DNA of 64,000 bases. Source: Arcuatula senhousia (taxonomy: Eukaryota; Mollusca; Bivalvia; Mytilida; Mytilidae). Below the pieces are notes generated by a model. That model was not told the DNA's origin, ran no database searches, and was given only the letters and a program-made list of their open reading frames with translations. Made by a program: the position numbers and the translations under genes. Shown here in pieces: positions 61,401-64,000 of this stretch (position 1 is the first letter of the stretch; each line of letters begins with the position of its first letter). The DNA lies in NCBI GenBank assembly GCA_963971305.1, contig OZ020305.1:1769001-1833000 (forward strand), written 5' to 3'.

Positions 61401-63019
61401 AAATTTGTACTTTTTTGAAATATAATGAAATGAAGTCAGATTTTCAGCAACCCCAATAACTAGTTTACAATCACAAAAGGGACTAAACATTCTTTTATTG
61501 AACTCAGATAAGTATCATTTAATGGTCTGTTAGGTTACCTAGATATAAGACCATGAGGGATGAAGTATAACATATATATATAAAAAATGTCAAAACTGAC
61601 CAAGATTGATTTATGAAAATAATTATGATACTATTTTGTAGGTCACTTTTTAAACTTTTGGTTTTTATCCTTGCTATTTTGGTCATTTTCTTATTAATGT
61701 TCATGTTCCAAGACGACAAAATCATAATTTACGAAATAATTATTTTTGACAAGAATCACTAAGGAAAACTCGACAATGGGACTTTATTGTTTGGGTTTGA
61801 ATGTCTATGAATAATTGTACGACGGGAATTCTACATCTTTATAAAATCAGCATATGTAAGGTGTTAAAATAATTATCTTCCCTTGTTCATGTTGTTGTCC
61901 ATGATGAGTATTATCTTATTAATTGAATTGTCTTTTTGACGTTAGTTGCAATGTCTGGATTTCATTCACACATCAACGTCATGGGAATAGAAATTGAAAT
62001 AAGTAGAATGGAGACTCTGTTCTGGTTGTGGGAGTTACAGAAAGATATGAATAGCCAAATATGTTGTACTTTTGTAGTAGATGTATAGACATATTTTAAC
62101 CCAAATTCTAGATTTACATTTATCAATCTAAAATATGTTGACTGATATTAATTATTTTCCCCCACAATTTATATTTTCTCACATTTGAAGACCTTCCATG
62201 CACTAAGGCACCAAGTCTTTTTAGATCAAAAGTGACTGTAATTTTATTTATGTACTAAGTTTTCATATTTGGAGATCAATCGTATTGTGCTAGATTAAAT
62301 AAATGTTAAATGAACGCTGATTTGCATGGTGAACACTAAGACAATCAACCAAATGTTTATTCAGTGTCAAGAAAGAGATTGAACTTCTTGAACTTACCGT
62401 GCCACATTGAAGGTGACCTAAAATAAAGATCAGTACATTATGGGAACTTCGACAGAATACCCATGACCGCTTCAGGTGAACATCAGAAGGTTGCTTAAAA
62501 GGCATATTCTAATTATCACCCTTTATATCACCCACATAGTGTTGCAAGGGTGAAAAAATCAAGTTAATCACTCATATTTCAATTAGAAACTTTCCCTTTG
62601 TTCCAGACCAGTAGTTGTAGAGAAGATTTGTGACTTGTTTTCTCTGGTACCAGACCATGCTGTTGATTCACCTGAATACCAGGTAAGAAATGAAAAAATA
62701 AATCCTGACTTTAGCACAAAAATCAGAAAATTATAAGGCCCCCAGATCTGGAATTTAAGTCATTGACTTCAATTTGATGATAGGCCTGATGAAATAGCTA
62801 TTGATCATTTTGAGAAAACTTAGATTTTTTTCACAAACAGTTAATGTTACATGACAGTGTTATGAAGTATTTTCCTCATTGCAGAAATTCGTCAGTAATA
62901 CTGTGAGGAACCTTTGGCTGTTATCTCAAAGCTGTAATGATAATGTAGCCCAGGCTGCATTCCAGGCACTGTCTATGTTTAATGCTGATCGGTTCAAGAT
63001 GTCACATCTACCAGCTTTG
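13385..63019 (+). CDS. FOCAD: FOCAD (focadhesin) gene, partial: 15 coding exons E1-E15
   Basis: Fifteen exons with AG/GT borders join into one uninterrupted 691-codon frame: 13385-13459, 13994-14148, 14677-14784, 29685-29786, 34517-34691, 36761-36955, 39887-39974, 44199-44392, 50908-51177, 54073-54177, 56135-56343, 57556-57682, 60000-60058, 62607-62682, 62885-63019. All phases agree, which independently supports the set. The product is all-helical, HEAT/ARM-like, and collinear with the N-terminal DUF3730 half of vertebrate focadhesin (about 1800 aa in full). Human focadhesin is reported at focal adhesions and to stabilise the cytoplasmic SKI RNA-decay complex; the plant relative RST1 links exosome and SKI. 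That role here is inferred by homology. About 20 N-terminal codons and the whole C-terminal half are not seen. Introns reach 14.9 kb. Several exon ends are amplified into tandem arrays. Confidence 0.93.
13994..14148 (+). CDS. FOCAD: FOCAD exon E2
   Basis: Bounded by TCAATTTTTCTAG and AA|GTATGA; phase 0 to 2. It encodes VDELKLLFEKCTDSSNILST at its start and ends in GLRNFLNLVPSA. The LLFEKC...NFLNLVPSA text corresponds to the LLWEKC...GILNLIPST stretch of human focadhesin (from memory). The minus-strand ORF over the same bases is a shadow. Confidence 0.9.
14149..14676. other. FOCAD intron 2, nothing recognised
   Basis: Short AT-rich intron of 528 nt with no shared repeat. Confidence 0.6.
14677..14784 (+). 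CDS. FOCAD: FOCAD exon E3
   Basis: Acceptor TTTCATTTTTTTACAG, donor TCAG|GTTTGT; phase 2 to 2. It encodes NLNGIVQAISSLLKLQLAVY and ends PYSLR after joining E4. It matches the human segment containing HGLIKAIMHLLQMQ and YTIR. The next intron is the longest in the window, 14.9 kb. Confidence 0.92.
14785..15837. other. Start of intron 3, nothing recognised
   Basis: Unique-looking AT-rich DNA before the first mobile-element fragment. Confidence 0.4.
15838..16085 (-). mobile_element. Penelope-like element 3' tail (family B)
   Basis: Nearly identical to 54753-55000: AGCAGAGGTACCAATGGAGT, TCCGAAAGGGCAGAGACAAA, GGTGCTCCGGAAGAGTAAGC, TATAGCACACCCGTCGC. Read on the minus strand it is the terminal part of the element carrying the reverse transcriptase at 55170-55637. 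It is 5'-truncated and keeps no RT sequence. Confidence 0.75.
16086..16450. other. Intron 3 spacer, nothing recognised
   Basis: No repeat or coding signal seen. Confidence 0.4.
16451..16850. mobile_element. MITE-like element with imperfect terminal inverted repeats
   Basis: The left end has TTAAGTACTA, AAGAATCAGGCAG and AGGGTGGCACATTGAT; the right end carries their inverted order ATCAATGTGCCACCC, CTGCCTGATTCTT and TAGTACTTAA. The internal 300 bp are non-coding. Exact ends and the target duplication are uncertain. Confidence 0.6.
16939..17363. mobile_element. MITE with CACGTG-rich palindromic body
   Basis: Perfect inverted termini CACAGGGAAATTTTGTTCAC (left, 16939) and GTGAACAAAATTTCCCTGTG (right, ending 17363) are flanked on both sides by TATA, consistent with a TA or TATA target duplication. 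The arms are almost entirely reiterations of the palindrome TTCACGTGAA and its variants; at least nine exact CACGTG sites are present. No ORF. It could form a long hairpin. Confidence 0.85.
17364..18049. other. Intron 3 spacer before the satellite, nothing recognised
   Basis: AT-rich, no repeat recognised. Confidence 0.4.
18050..27310 (+). repeat. Intronic satellite of about 38-bp units, with higher-order structure
   Basis: The unit is built from GACAGGTTGGTACATTTTCA followed by GTGTGGTAACTGATTTAA, 38 bp. Excluding the insert at 23413-24493, about 8.2 kb of array remains, near 215 units by length. Units vary at fixed positions (AAGTTCAGTATGATAA, TTTACATTGTGGTAAT, TTTCCACTGTGGTAAC variants). 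Variant blocks recur at offsets that are multiples of 38, for example GGTAAAAGTTCTTTATGATA near 20115, 21142 and 22851, showing segmental amplification. At 26700-27290 units alternate with TCAGATGGAAGGTTGGTACA. No protein is encoded. Confidence 0.95.
23413..24493 (+). mobile_element. Three identical head-to-tail 359-bp units (family A) inserted in the satellite
   Basis: TTTGTATTTCGAACACACGT begins units at about 23413, 23772 and 24131, period 359; by eye the three units are identical. Each ends GTCTGGAACTTTGTTGTCA. The satellite reads through on both sides with ATTTT repeated at the borders, a possible 5-bp target duplication. Units carry no ORF. The tandem trimer inside another tandem array suggests insertion of a pre-formed multimer or later unequal exchange. 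Confidence 0.9.
27311..29299. other. Intron 3 after the satellite; one repeat module, otherwise nothing recognised
   Basis: 27560-27700 holds one module of the 11860-13340 type (ATTTCATGTAACTTACATAC ... AAAGGTGAAGGTCAAAAG). The rest is AT-rich without recognised features; minus ORFs at 27262 and 28750 are not supported as genes. Confidence 0.45.
29300..29465 (+). mobile_element. Diverged family B tail fragment
   Basis: TGCTATAACAAGCAGGAACT, GCGTTGTTGATTT, TTTCCTGTCCTTGTCC, GGACTTTTGACA in the order of the Penelope-like tail. Confidence 0.55.
29685..29786 (+). CDS. FOCAD: FOCAD exon E4
   Basis: Acceptor TTTGTACTTTAATAG, donor AAATG|GTGAGT; phase 2 to 2. It encodes LPPHPFITVVNNRPDAWPQL and ends IWAMCHSDNK. 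It matches the human NHPHPLITVLEHRPDCW region; the interval from that W to the PFL in E5 has the same length (31 residues) as I recall in human, so this exon end is ancestral. The last 36 nt (29751-29786) plus the donor are the first unit of the minisatellite that follows. Read-through past the donor gives TGG TGA, an immediate stop. Confidence 0.93.
29751..32139 (+). repeat. Exon-derived minisatellite: E4 3' end plus 5' splice site, about 50 copies
   Basis: The 47-bp unit (AGAAATCTGGGCGATGTGTC, then ACAGTGACAATAAATG|GTGAGTTGACT) starts inside coding exon E4 at 29751 and repeats to about 32139. Shorter 36-39-bp variants lack the ACAGTGACAA part. Most units keep AATG|GTGAGT, so the intron begins with dozens of copies of its own donor. 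Later units drift (GTTGAATAG, GAATGATGAGTTGA). Its ORFs on both strands (29796-30373, 31164-31427) are repeat artefacts. Confidence 0.95.
32140..33490. other. Intron 4, nothing recognised
   Basis: AT-rich DNA with no shared repeat. Acceptor-like TTTTTGCAG (32302-32310) and TCTGTTGCAG (near 32466) occur but E4 and E5 join in phase without any exon between them. Confidence 0.5.
33491..34120 (-). repeat. Two tandem units of family A (second truncated)
   Basis: ACAACAAAGTTCCAGACAAT occurs at 33500 and 33858, period 358, each followed by the GCCTGACGCGCGTTTCGTC core. The first unit is complete; the second stops near GGATAATTTAAAGCTTTG (about 34113). A 264-nt minus ORF over the first unit is not a gene. 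Confidence 0.9.
34121..34516. other. End of intron 4, nothing recognised
   Basis: AT-rich spacer before E5. Confidence 0.5.
34517..34691 (+). CDS. FOCAD: FOCAD exon E5
   Basis: Acceptor CTTTTTATTTACAG, donor TTCAG|GTAAGT; phase 2 to 0. In the phase set by E4 it encodes LLEPFLKFVLLEPQQSQQFM and ends DYVLDFLIKVLPGFQ, matching human APFLWYLYCEPSQ and LALLKVLL. A longer open frame over the same bases (34466-34816) is the wrong frame and should not be annotated. Confidence 0.92.
35345..35575 (+). repeat. Family A, diverged partial copy
   Basis: CCTAAGGTTCTTGCCATCCC, TTTGGTAGAGGGCTTCTGAT, GAGTCTTAAATAGACAAAAC, with the core shortened to CGGCATCAGGTATAGC. Confidence 0.8.
36355..36500 (-). mobile_element. 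Family B tail fragment
   Basis: TCTGAAAGGGCAAAACAGAA, AGATAAACAACATACAAACA, AAAACAACTGAATAGCAATC, CTTGAACTCAAG in the order of 15860-16010. Confidence 0.6.
36761..36955 (+). CDS. FOCAD: FOCAD exon E6
   Basis: Acceptor CACTTTATATTTTTAG, donor CTAAG|GTATGA; phase 0 to 0, 65 codons. It begins LNTSESVAVTSQFLIELLPR and ends LAETLKECVTKNNPK. Leu-rich helical repeat sequence typical of the family. The last 27 nt with the donor seed the array at 36956. Read-through past the donor gives GTA TGA, a stop at the second codon. Confidence 0.9.
36929..38232 (+). repeat. Exon-derived minisatellite: E6 3' end plus 5' splice site, about 32 copies of 40 bp
   Basis: The exon end GAATGTGTTACTAAAAATAA-CCCTAAG|GTATGAGG is echoed by the unit GAATATGTTACTGAAATAGC-ACTAAG|GTATGAGGTAGAGG. 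The array begins at the true junction and runs to about 38232. Most units keep AAG|GTATGA, a usable donor consensus. Units are homogeneous in the middle and drift at the 3' end. Confidence 0.95.
38233..39886. other. Rest of intron 6; three degenerate tandem modules
   Basis: 38510-38960 holds three diverged copies of a roughly 150-bp module marked by TGTAAAGA-C, GACTGTCAGTTAT and ATTAAACCCTCATGGTCTTT. No further feature is recognised up to E7. Confidence 0.45.
39887..39974 (+). CDS. FOCAD: FOCAD exon E7
   Basis: Acceptor TTATTTTTATTTCAG, donor ATCG|GTAAGC; phase 0 to 1. It encodes KLLSDADLVTISSLLVSTPK and ends ALVPVIDI. Joins E8 through a split Ala codon. A minus-strand ORF across it is a shadow. 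Confidence 0.88.
40539..41122. mobile_element. MITE-like element with about 35-bp imperfect inverted termini
   Basis: Left AAAGGAGTAAAGCCACAAAG; right end, reverse-complemented, AAAGGAGTAGAGCCACGAAG. The complementarity continues inward (GCCCCC..GGCCC against GGCCCT..GGCCC). 584 bp, non-coding. No clear target duplication. Confidence 0.65.
41240..41455 (+). repeat. Family A, diverged partial copy
   Basis: TTTTGGTAGAGCGCCTCTGA and TTGTCTGGAACTTTGTTGTC with core ACACACGTCAGGCATAGC. Confidence 0.85.
41843..42106 (+). other. Unassigned 87-codon ORF in intron 7
   Basis: Open from 41843 to the stop at 42106 with a fairly mixed residue composition (for example YSKAAFLVIDFITVALQTP). No family recognised and no convincing flanking splice sites. 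The E7-E8 junction is already in phase without it. It may be chance or a relic of a mobile element. Confidence 0.15.
42430..43560 (+). repeat. Family E repeat split by a nested bivalve repeat element (42505-43500)
   Basis: Left part GAGATGTGGAATAAGTGTAA and right part CAGCCAGCAGCCTTCAATGT are the two halves of family E (compare 12940-13070). Between them is an element that starts TTAGCTCACCTGACCAGAAG, carries GTCCGTCGTCCGTCCGTCCG, and ends CAGGTGAGCGATTCAGG/CTCCTGGGAGCC. The element contains two internal modules (about 42585-43070 and 43075-43430) sharing TCTCTGAAACCACTGAA, GACCAACATGGCCGCCGTTG and AGACCATTGTTTTTGGCTTA. Non-coding. Confidence 0.75.
44199..44392 (+). CDS. FOCAD: FOCAD exon E8
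   Basis: Acceptor TGTGTATGATTTGTAG, donor AGAG|GTGGGT; phase 1 to 0. It encodes ANFALQTWTWNPLVVGMVAM through STIKKLICTNQDREE (first Ala split with E7). The LVVGMVAMPILVLVTTP stretch is a hydrophobic helix of the solenoid rather than an obvious membrane anchor. Confidence 0.88.
45020..45215 (-). repeat. Family A, diverged partial copy
   Basis: GTTTTGTCTATTCAAGACTC, AAAATATTGAAAAAGCAAAA, AACTGGGAAACCAAATTATG, in the order of the minus-strand unit at 33530-33710. Confidence 0.75.
46115..47150 (+). repeat. Minisatellite of 42-bp units, about 25 copies
   Basis: The unit is TGTGTGCATCACAGGTCATC followed by ATTGTCATGTCTAGGAGACACA. Because 42 is a multiple of three and the unit lacks stops in several frames, it creates long overlapping ORFs on both strands (up to 188 codons at 46759-47325). 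Their peptides are simple 14-residue reiterations (SSLSCLGDTCVHHR; DMTMMTCDAHMCLL). They have no start context, family match or splice support, so I do not call them genes. Confidence 0.95.
47905..48500 (+). repeat. Bivalve repeat module with CTGTCTGTCCGTC run
   Basis: Starts near GTTTAGGGCTCTGCATCAAA and GATGCGGACGCCCTATAG, has a CTGTCTGTCTGTC/CCGTC run at 47964-48007, then two modules sharing ACACTAAAACTC, AGTATCATGT and TTTCRTGCAAA. Non-coding. Confidence 0.55.
48652..48790 (-). mobile_element. Family B tail fragment
   Basis: GGAGCAGAGGTACCATTGGA, AAGGGCAGAGACAAAACCTG, CAGACAACATGTAAAACATG; nearly identical to 15838-15960. Confidence 0.8.
49370..49665 (+). repeat. Minisatellite of 40-bp units containing a 5' splice-site consensus, about 7 copies
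   Basis: Unit AGCTTACAAATTGATATGAT then TGGTTGTTAAG|GTAAGTGAC, period 40. Each copy contains AAG|GTAAGT, a strong match to the donor consensus. Unlike the E4 and E6 arrays the sequence before the donor has stops in all three frames, so no exon origin can be shown. Confidence 0.9.
50908..51177 (+). CDS. FOCAD: FOCAD exon E9
   Basis: Acceptor CTCCATTTACAG, donor GTCAG|GTGAGT; phase 0 to 0, 90 codons, the longest exon seen. It begins ESLNMTPLTNLASGGYESQE and ends LALETLIDIAKHDVSQ. Its 3' half with the donor is duplicated three more times downstream. Reading past the donor continues open to a TGA at 51286. The overlapping minus ORF is a shadow. Confidence 0.88.
51224..51871 (+). repeat. Three decayed copies of the E9 3' end and donor
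   Basis: Copies end at 51313 (TTGTCAG|GTAAGT), 51444 (CAGTCAT|GTGAAT, donor damaged) and 51871 (GGACATCAG|GTGAGT). All share CTGATTGATATAGCCAAGTA-like text with E9. The periods are 136 and 131. The third interval is 427 but falls to about 131 when the family D insertion at 51450-51745 is removed. All copies have stops or indels in the coding frame. Confidence 0.88.
51450..51745 (-). repeat. Dispersed repeat family D, near-complete copy
   Basis: ACTACCGAACTTGAATGATC at one end, ACCAGGTTTTATGGCGCCAA in the middle and a GTGTCACACTGTAAAT-like end. It interrupts the array of E9 copies. Confidence 0.75.
51872..54072. other. Rest of intron 9
   Basis: 52560-53280 is a bivalve repeat module (CTTGCTAAGCGAGACACATT start, CAGGTGAGCGATTCAGG/CTCCTGGGAGC end at 53251-53279). 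The rest is AT-rich with nothing recognised. Confidence 0.5.
54073..54177 (+). CDS. FOCAD: FOCAD exon E10
   Basis: Acceptor GGGTATTTATTTCAG, donor CAAAAG|GTAAAA; phase 0 to 0. It encodes SPNFLPLMVFKLGIETNWDV and ends TVLRSLPRLARQK, leading directly into the VCVAPIL start of E11 as in vertebrate focadhesin. Confidence 0.92.
54408..54740 (+). mobile_element. tRNA-derived SINE with META-type core
   Basis: The head AGCCGGTGGTGTAGTGGTTA (A box) and GGTTCGATCC (B box) have tRNA-like spacing. The core contains CGGAAGGGACG, GTTGTCCCGTGTATGGGAGA and ATGCACGTTAAAAACCCC, resembling the conserved domain of invertebrate MetaSINEs (from memory). It ends in an AT-rich tail. The 62-codon ORF at 54517 lies in it and is not a gene. 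The tRNA part is not a functional tRNA. Confidence 0.75.
54750..55660 (-). mobile_element. 5'-truncated Penelope-like retroelement
   Basis: Minus-strand element. It begins inside the reverse transcriptase at about 55660 (GIPMGTNCAP text), runs through the RT, then the non-coding tail shared by all family B fragments, ending at AGCAGAGGTACCAATGGGGT (about 54753). No GIY-YIG endonuclease was seen after the RT. Assignment to Penelope-like elements rests on overall resemblance of the RT text and is moderate. Confidence 0.7.
55170..55637 (-). pseudogene. Reverse transcriptase fragment of the Penelope-like element
   Basis: 155 codons. Residues 1-7 are the PMG..AP-type motif end; YIDD at residues 43-46 is the catalytic box; SASYLDLHLEID and YDKRDDFNFPIVNFPFL follow. 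The N-terminal RT motifs are absent (truncation). Near 55220 the frame shifts: the characteristic continuation (FLSRATRLTQKLL, LLSSLKKFYGRH) lies in another frame down to about 55040. It is therefore inactive. Confidence 0.8.
55661..56134. other. End of intron 10 with a decoy copy of the E11 start
   Basis: AT-rich DNA. 56021-56070 is a diverged duplicate of the E11 3' splice site and first codons (see separate entry). Confidence 0.6.
56000..56092 (+). repeat. Upstream duplicate of E11 acceptor and exon start
   Basis: TTTCTTAAG|GTATGTGTAG then CCCTATCCTGAAGACTAT parallels the true TTTCATAACTTTAG|GTATGTGTGG and CTCCTATCCTGAAGACTAT at 56121-56160, offset about 94 bp. A one-base deletion puts a TGA in frame and the acceptor reads AAG rather than TAG, so it is non-functional. 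Confidence 0.85.
56135..56343 (+). CDS. FOCAD: FOCAD exon E11
   Basis: Acceptor TTTCATAACTTTAG, donor ACTAG|GTATGA; phase 0 to 2, 69 full codons. It encodes VCVAPILKTIQSLGTTPRLR, then SLSLMVDLWQLQDRCFPHLL, ending ARAKAILEICKTR. It closely parallels the human VCVPQ..LGxxPRLR...LWEKQDRVYP segment, one of the best-conserved parts. Other frames also stay open (56092, 56141) but the 56141 frame is the correct one. Confidence 0.95.
56505..56760 (+). repeat. Dispersed repeat family D, near-complete copy
   Basis: TTACAGTGTCGCACTATTCT end, then AATGGAAGAGGGAGGTTTGG, CGCCATAAAACCTGGTTTAA, AGTCAGGACCATTGCGATCC, and GATCATTCAAGTTCGGTAGT. Opposite orientation to the copy in intron 9. Confidence 0.8.
56985..57180 (-). 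mobile_element. Family B tail, diverged copy
   Basis: AAAGGTGTACCAAAGGGGTA, CGCGAACTCAAGTCGAAACA, TATAGCACACCCGTCACGTT in the order of 54760-54975. Confidence 0.65.
57185..57450 (-). repeat. Family A, diverged partial copy
   Basis: TCTACCAAATGATTGAAAAT, GCCAAACACTATATAAATAT, GAAGAGCATAGA, GTGCGGGCTAACCT in the order of the minus-strand unit; the GACGCGCGTT core is missing. Confidence 0.75.
57556..57682 (+). CDS. FOCAD: FOCAD exon E12
   Basis: Acceptor TTGTGATTTATTTCCAG, donor GAG|GTAAAA; phase 2 to 0. It encodes PEQHGTDMLGPLSDILNTCT and ends AAMALEGLYHLCEAE, matching human QHGADML...LQGLHALCQAE. Its 3' half and donor are duplicated at about 57816-57909. Confidence 0.95.
57745..57783 (+). 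mobile_element. Terminal scrap of family B
   Basis: TTTTTGACATTCGGATACCC and CATTGGTACCTCTGCTTCTT are exactly the outer end of the Penelope-like tail. Confidence 0.7.
57816..57909 (+). repeat. Decayed copy of the E12 3' end and donor
   Basis: TTGTCCACTGG, GAGGATTCTC, GACTGCCATGGCACATGAGG, GTCTATATTATCTATGTGGG, AAGAAGAG|GTAAAT line up with E12 positions 57585-57682 and its donor. It has small indels and a stop. A weaker third copy may lie at 59640-59730 (CTGCTACTTACATGG, TTTTATTATCTGTGT) beyond an inserted repeat. Confidence 0.8.
57925..59632 (+). repeat. Bivalve repeat element with two long internal modules
   Basis: The start has CATCTGTCCGTCGTCTGTCG; the end is CAGGTGAGCGATTCAGG/CTCCTGGGAGCC at 59598-59626. 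Two modules (about 58120-58880 and 59020-59420) share TTATTGCCCTTTTTCTGGAT, TCTTGAAAACTA, AGGACCATTTCTTTTAGGAG and AAAAATAGAACATAGGGGTA. Non-coding; ORFs at 58620 and 59301 are incidental. It is inserted between the second and possible third copies of the E12 end. Confidence 0.7.
60000..60058 (+). CDS. FOCAD: FOCAD exon E13
   Basis: Acceptor GGTATGAAATTTCAG, donor ACAAG|GTAAGC; phase 0 to 2. Twenty residues VIDIKSAWDVLAVKLSSDTR, against human VVCIRTTWNALSPKLSCDTR from memory. Confidence 0.95.
60059..62606. other. FOCAD intron 13, nothing recognised
   Basis: About 2.5 kb of AT-rich DNA. Small ORFs at 60175 (+), 61239, 61519 and 62290 (minus) lack domains and splice support. No shared repeat was seen. 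Confidence 0.5.
62607..62682 (+). CDS. FOCAD: FOCAD exon E14
   Basis: Acceptor TTTCCCTTTGTTCCAG, donor TACCAG|GTAAGA; phase 2 to 0. It encodes PVVVEKICDLFSLVPDHAVD and ends SPEYQ, matching human RPLILKTLSELFSLVPS. Confidence 0.95.
62885..63019 (+). CDS. FOCAD: FOCAD exon E15 (last recognised)
   Basis: Acceptor TTTTCCTCATTGCAG, donor GCTTTG|GTAAGT; phase 0 to 0, 45 codons. It begins KFVSNTVRNLWLLSQSCNDN and ends ADRFKMSHLPAL. It corresponds to the human segment with LWTHTQNKDP..ANAAYRSLANF and LHLPEKI. The exon 3' part is tandemly copied downstream; the next true exon lies beyond the window. Confidence 0.92.
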
Positions 63020-63059
63020 GTAAGTATTTGTTAACACACCCCTATGGCTGTTATATCAG

Positions 63060-63149
63060 AGTGCTAATGATAATGTAGCACAGGCTGCTTTTCAGGCACT
63101 GTCCATGTTTAATGCTGATCAGTTCAAAATGTCACATCTACCAGCTTTG
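63060..63149 (+). CDS. FOCAD: Possible alternative 90-nt cassette exon (E15 copy 2)
   Basis: Base changes relative to E15 turn TTATCTCAAAG into TTATATCAG|AG, creating a 3' splice site. From there the frame is open for exactly 30 codons (SANDNVAQAAFQALSMFNAD onward, ending SHLPAL) to TTG|GTAAGT, phase 0 to 0. Inclusion would keep the reading frame and add one helical-repeat-sized segment. The pyrimidine tract is weak, so use is unproven. Confidence 0.4.
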
Positions 63150-63189
63150 GTAAGTATTTGTTAACACACCCCTATGGCTGTTATATCAG

Positions 63190-63279
63190 AGTGCTAATGA
63201 TAATGTAGCCCAAGCTGCCTTTCTTGCTTTATTCATGTTAAAAGCTGATCAGTTCAAAATGCAACATCTTCCAGCTTTG
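63190..63279 (+). CDS. FOCAD: Possible alternative 90-nt cassette exon (E15 copy 3)
   Basis: Same created acceptor TTATATCAG and donor TTG|GTAAGT, 30 open codons, phase 0 to 0, with more amino-acid changes (AAFLALFMLKADQF, MQHLPAL). It is equally frame-neutral, alone or together with copy 2. Confidence 0.35.
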
Positions 63280-63759
63280 GTAAGTCTTTGATGGGAAGCT
63301 CTGTCTGTTGTGTGTTATGCATCACAGGCTGCGTTCCAAGAATTATACATGTTTAATTCTGAACAGTTCAATGTAACATCTGCCATTATTGATAAGTCCT
63401 TGGTGTGTAGCTTGGTTTGTCTGTTTATGTTATGTACCAAAGGCTGCCTTCCAGGCCTTATCCATGTTTTATGATGAACAGTTCACATCTGTCAGCCATG
63501 GTAAGTCTTTTGTACCCCCTAAAGATGAAGAAAAGCCCTGTCTGTCGGTCTGTCTGTTTGTTATCTTCCATGTATTGTCCATGAGTTCAACATTTTGATT
63601 CATTTGCCACTGTAGTCCTTTGTACTCGATCTTTTTTAATTGGTGGGTAGCTCTGGCTGTCTTTCTGTTCCTTTTGTAGCACAGGCTGTTTTCCAGGCTC
63701 TGTCCATATTAAATTCCAATCACTTCAACATGGCACAAGTACCAGCTTGGTAAGCCTTT

Positions 63760-64000
63760 AGTACAGTACCACAGTAAATGATCAATTTAAACACAATATA
63801 GTGGAGAGGGCCCATTGATGTCTAGGGGACAATCCTCTTTTCCATCTAATTGTTAATGCACTATGGTTTCATTATGTTATATGGGTATCAATTTTCATGG
63901 TTTACGAGGGTGGCTATGAACTTTGATATCCCAGACATCAGAACCACGAATGCAGGCACTTACAAAATTATAAATTTTCATCAAACCAAGAAAATTTGTA
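63760..64000. other. Intron 15 beginning; possible common bivalve repeat
   Basis: Text such as ATCAATTTTCATGGTTTACG and AGAACCACGAATGCAGGCAC is reminiscent of a short repeat common in bivalve genomes, but only one copy is in the window. Confidence 0.3.

Larger units (their letters stand above)
63041..63758 (+). repeat. Five further copies of the E15 3' end and donor, 130-bp period
   Basis: Exon-like ends fall at 63149, 63279, about 63390, about 63500 and about 63749. Copies 2 and 3 keep an open frame and TTG|GTAAGT donors. Copy 4 has lost the donor (TTGATAAG). Copies 5 and 6 have 1-3-nt deletions but retain CATG|GTAAGT and CTTG|GTAAGC. Similarity falls with distance from E15, as expected for outward serial duplication. 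The 69-codon ORF at 63389 runs through copy 5 in a wrong frame. Confidence 0.92.

Overview
This is eukaryotic, very AT-rich DNA with long introns and dense mobile elements, almost certainly from a bivalve and most likely a mussel (Mytilus or a close relative). The intron-rich FOCAD-type gene, the repeat families ending in a CAGGTGAGCGATTCAGG/CTCCTGGGAGCC motif, the GCCTGACGCGCGTTTCGTC repeat and the Penelope-like reverse transcriptase remnant all fit this; the species call is inference.

The window carries one recognisable gene on the + strand: the 5' part of FOCAD (focadhesin; the plant relative is RST1). I could place 15 consecutive coding exons, here numbered E1-E15 by window order, between 13385 and 63019. 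They total 2073 nt (691 codons). Every junction has AG/GT borders and every exon-to-exon phase agrees. The protein is collinear with vertebrate focadhesin: E3/E4 carry HPFITVVNNRPDAW, E11 VCVAPILKTIQSLGTTPRLR, E12-E14 the EQHGTDML...DTRPVVVEKICDLFSLVP region. The first roughly 20 codons and all 3' exons are missing or lie outside the window.

Layout: 1-13384 is upstream DNA with repeats and no gene I can support. 13385-14784 holds E1-E3. Intron 3 (about 14.9 kb) is dominated by a roughly 9 kb satellite of 38-bp units interrupted by three head-to-tail copies of a 359-bp dispersed repeat. E4-E15 follow, with introns filled by minisatellites, MITE-like elements, tRNA-derived SINEs, Penelope-like remnants and bivalve repeat modules.

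The most unusual signal is recurrent local amplification of exon-intron junctions inside this single gene. The 3' end of an exon together with its 5' splice site is tandemly duplicated downstream of E4 (about 50 copies of about 47 bp), E6 (about 32 copies of 40 bp), E9 (4 copies, about 131-136 bp period), E12 (2-3 copies) and E15 (6 copies, 130 bp period). At E11 the 3' splice site and exon start are duplicated upstream. Two E15 copies have gained an in-frame acceptor and could act as 90-nt cassette exons. I know of no description of this pattern.
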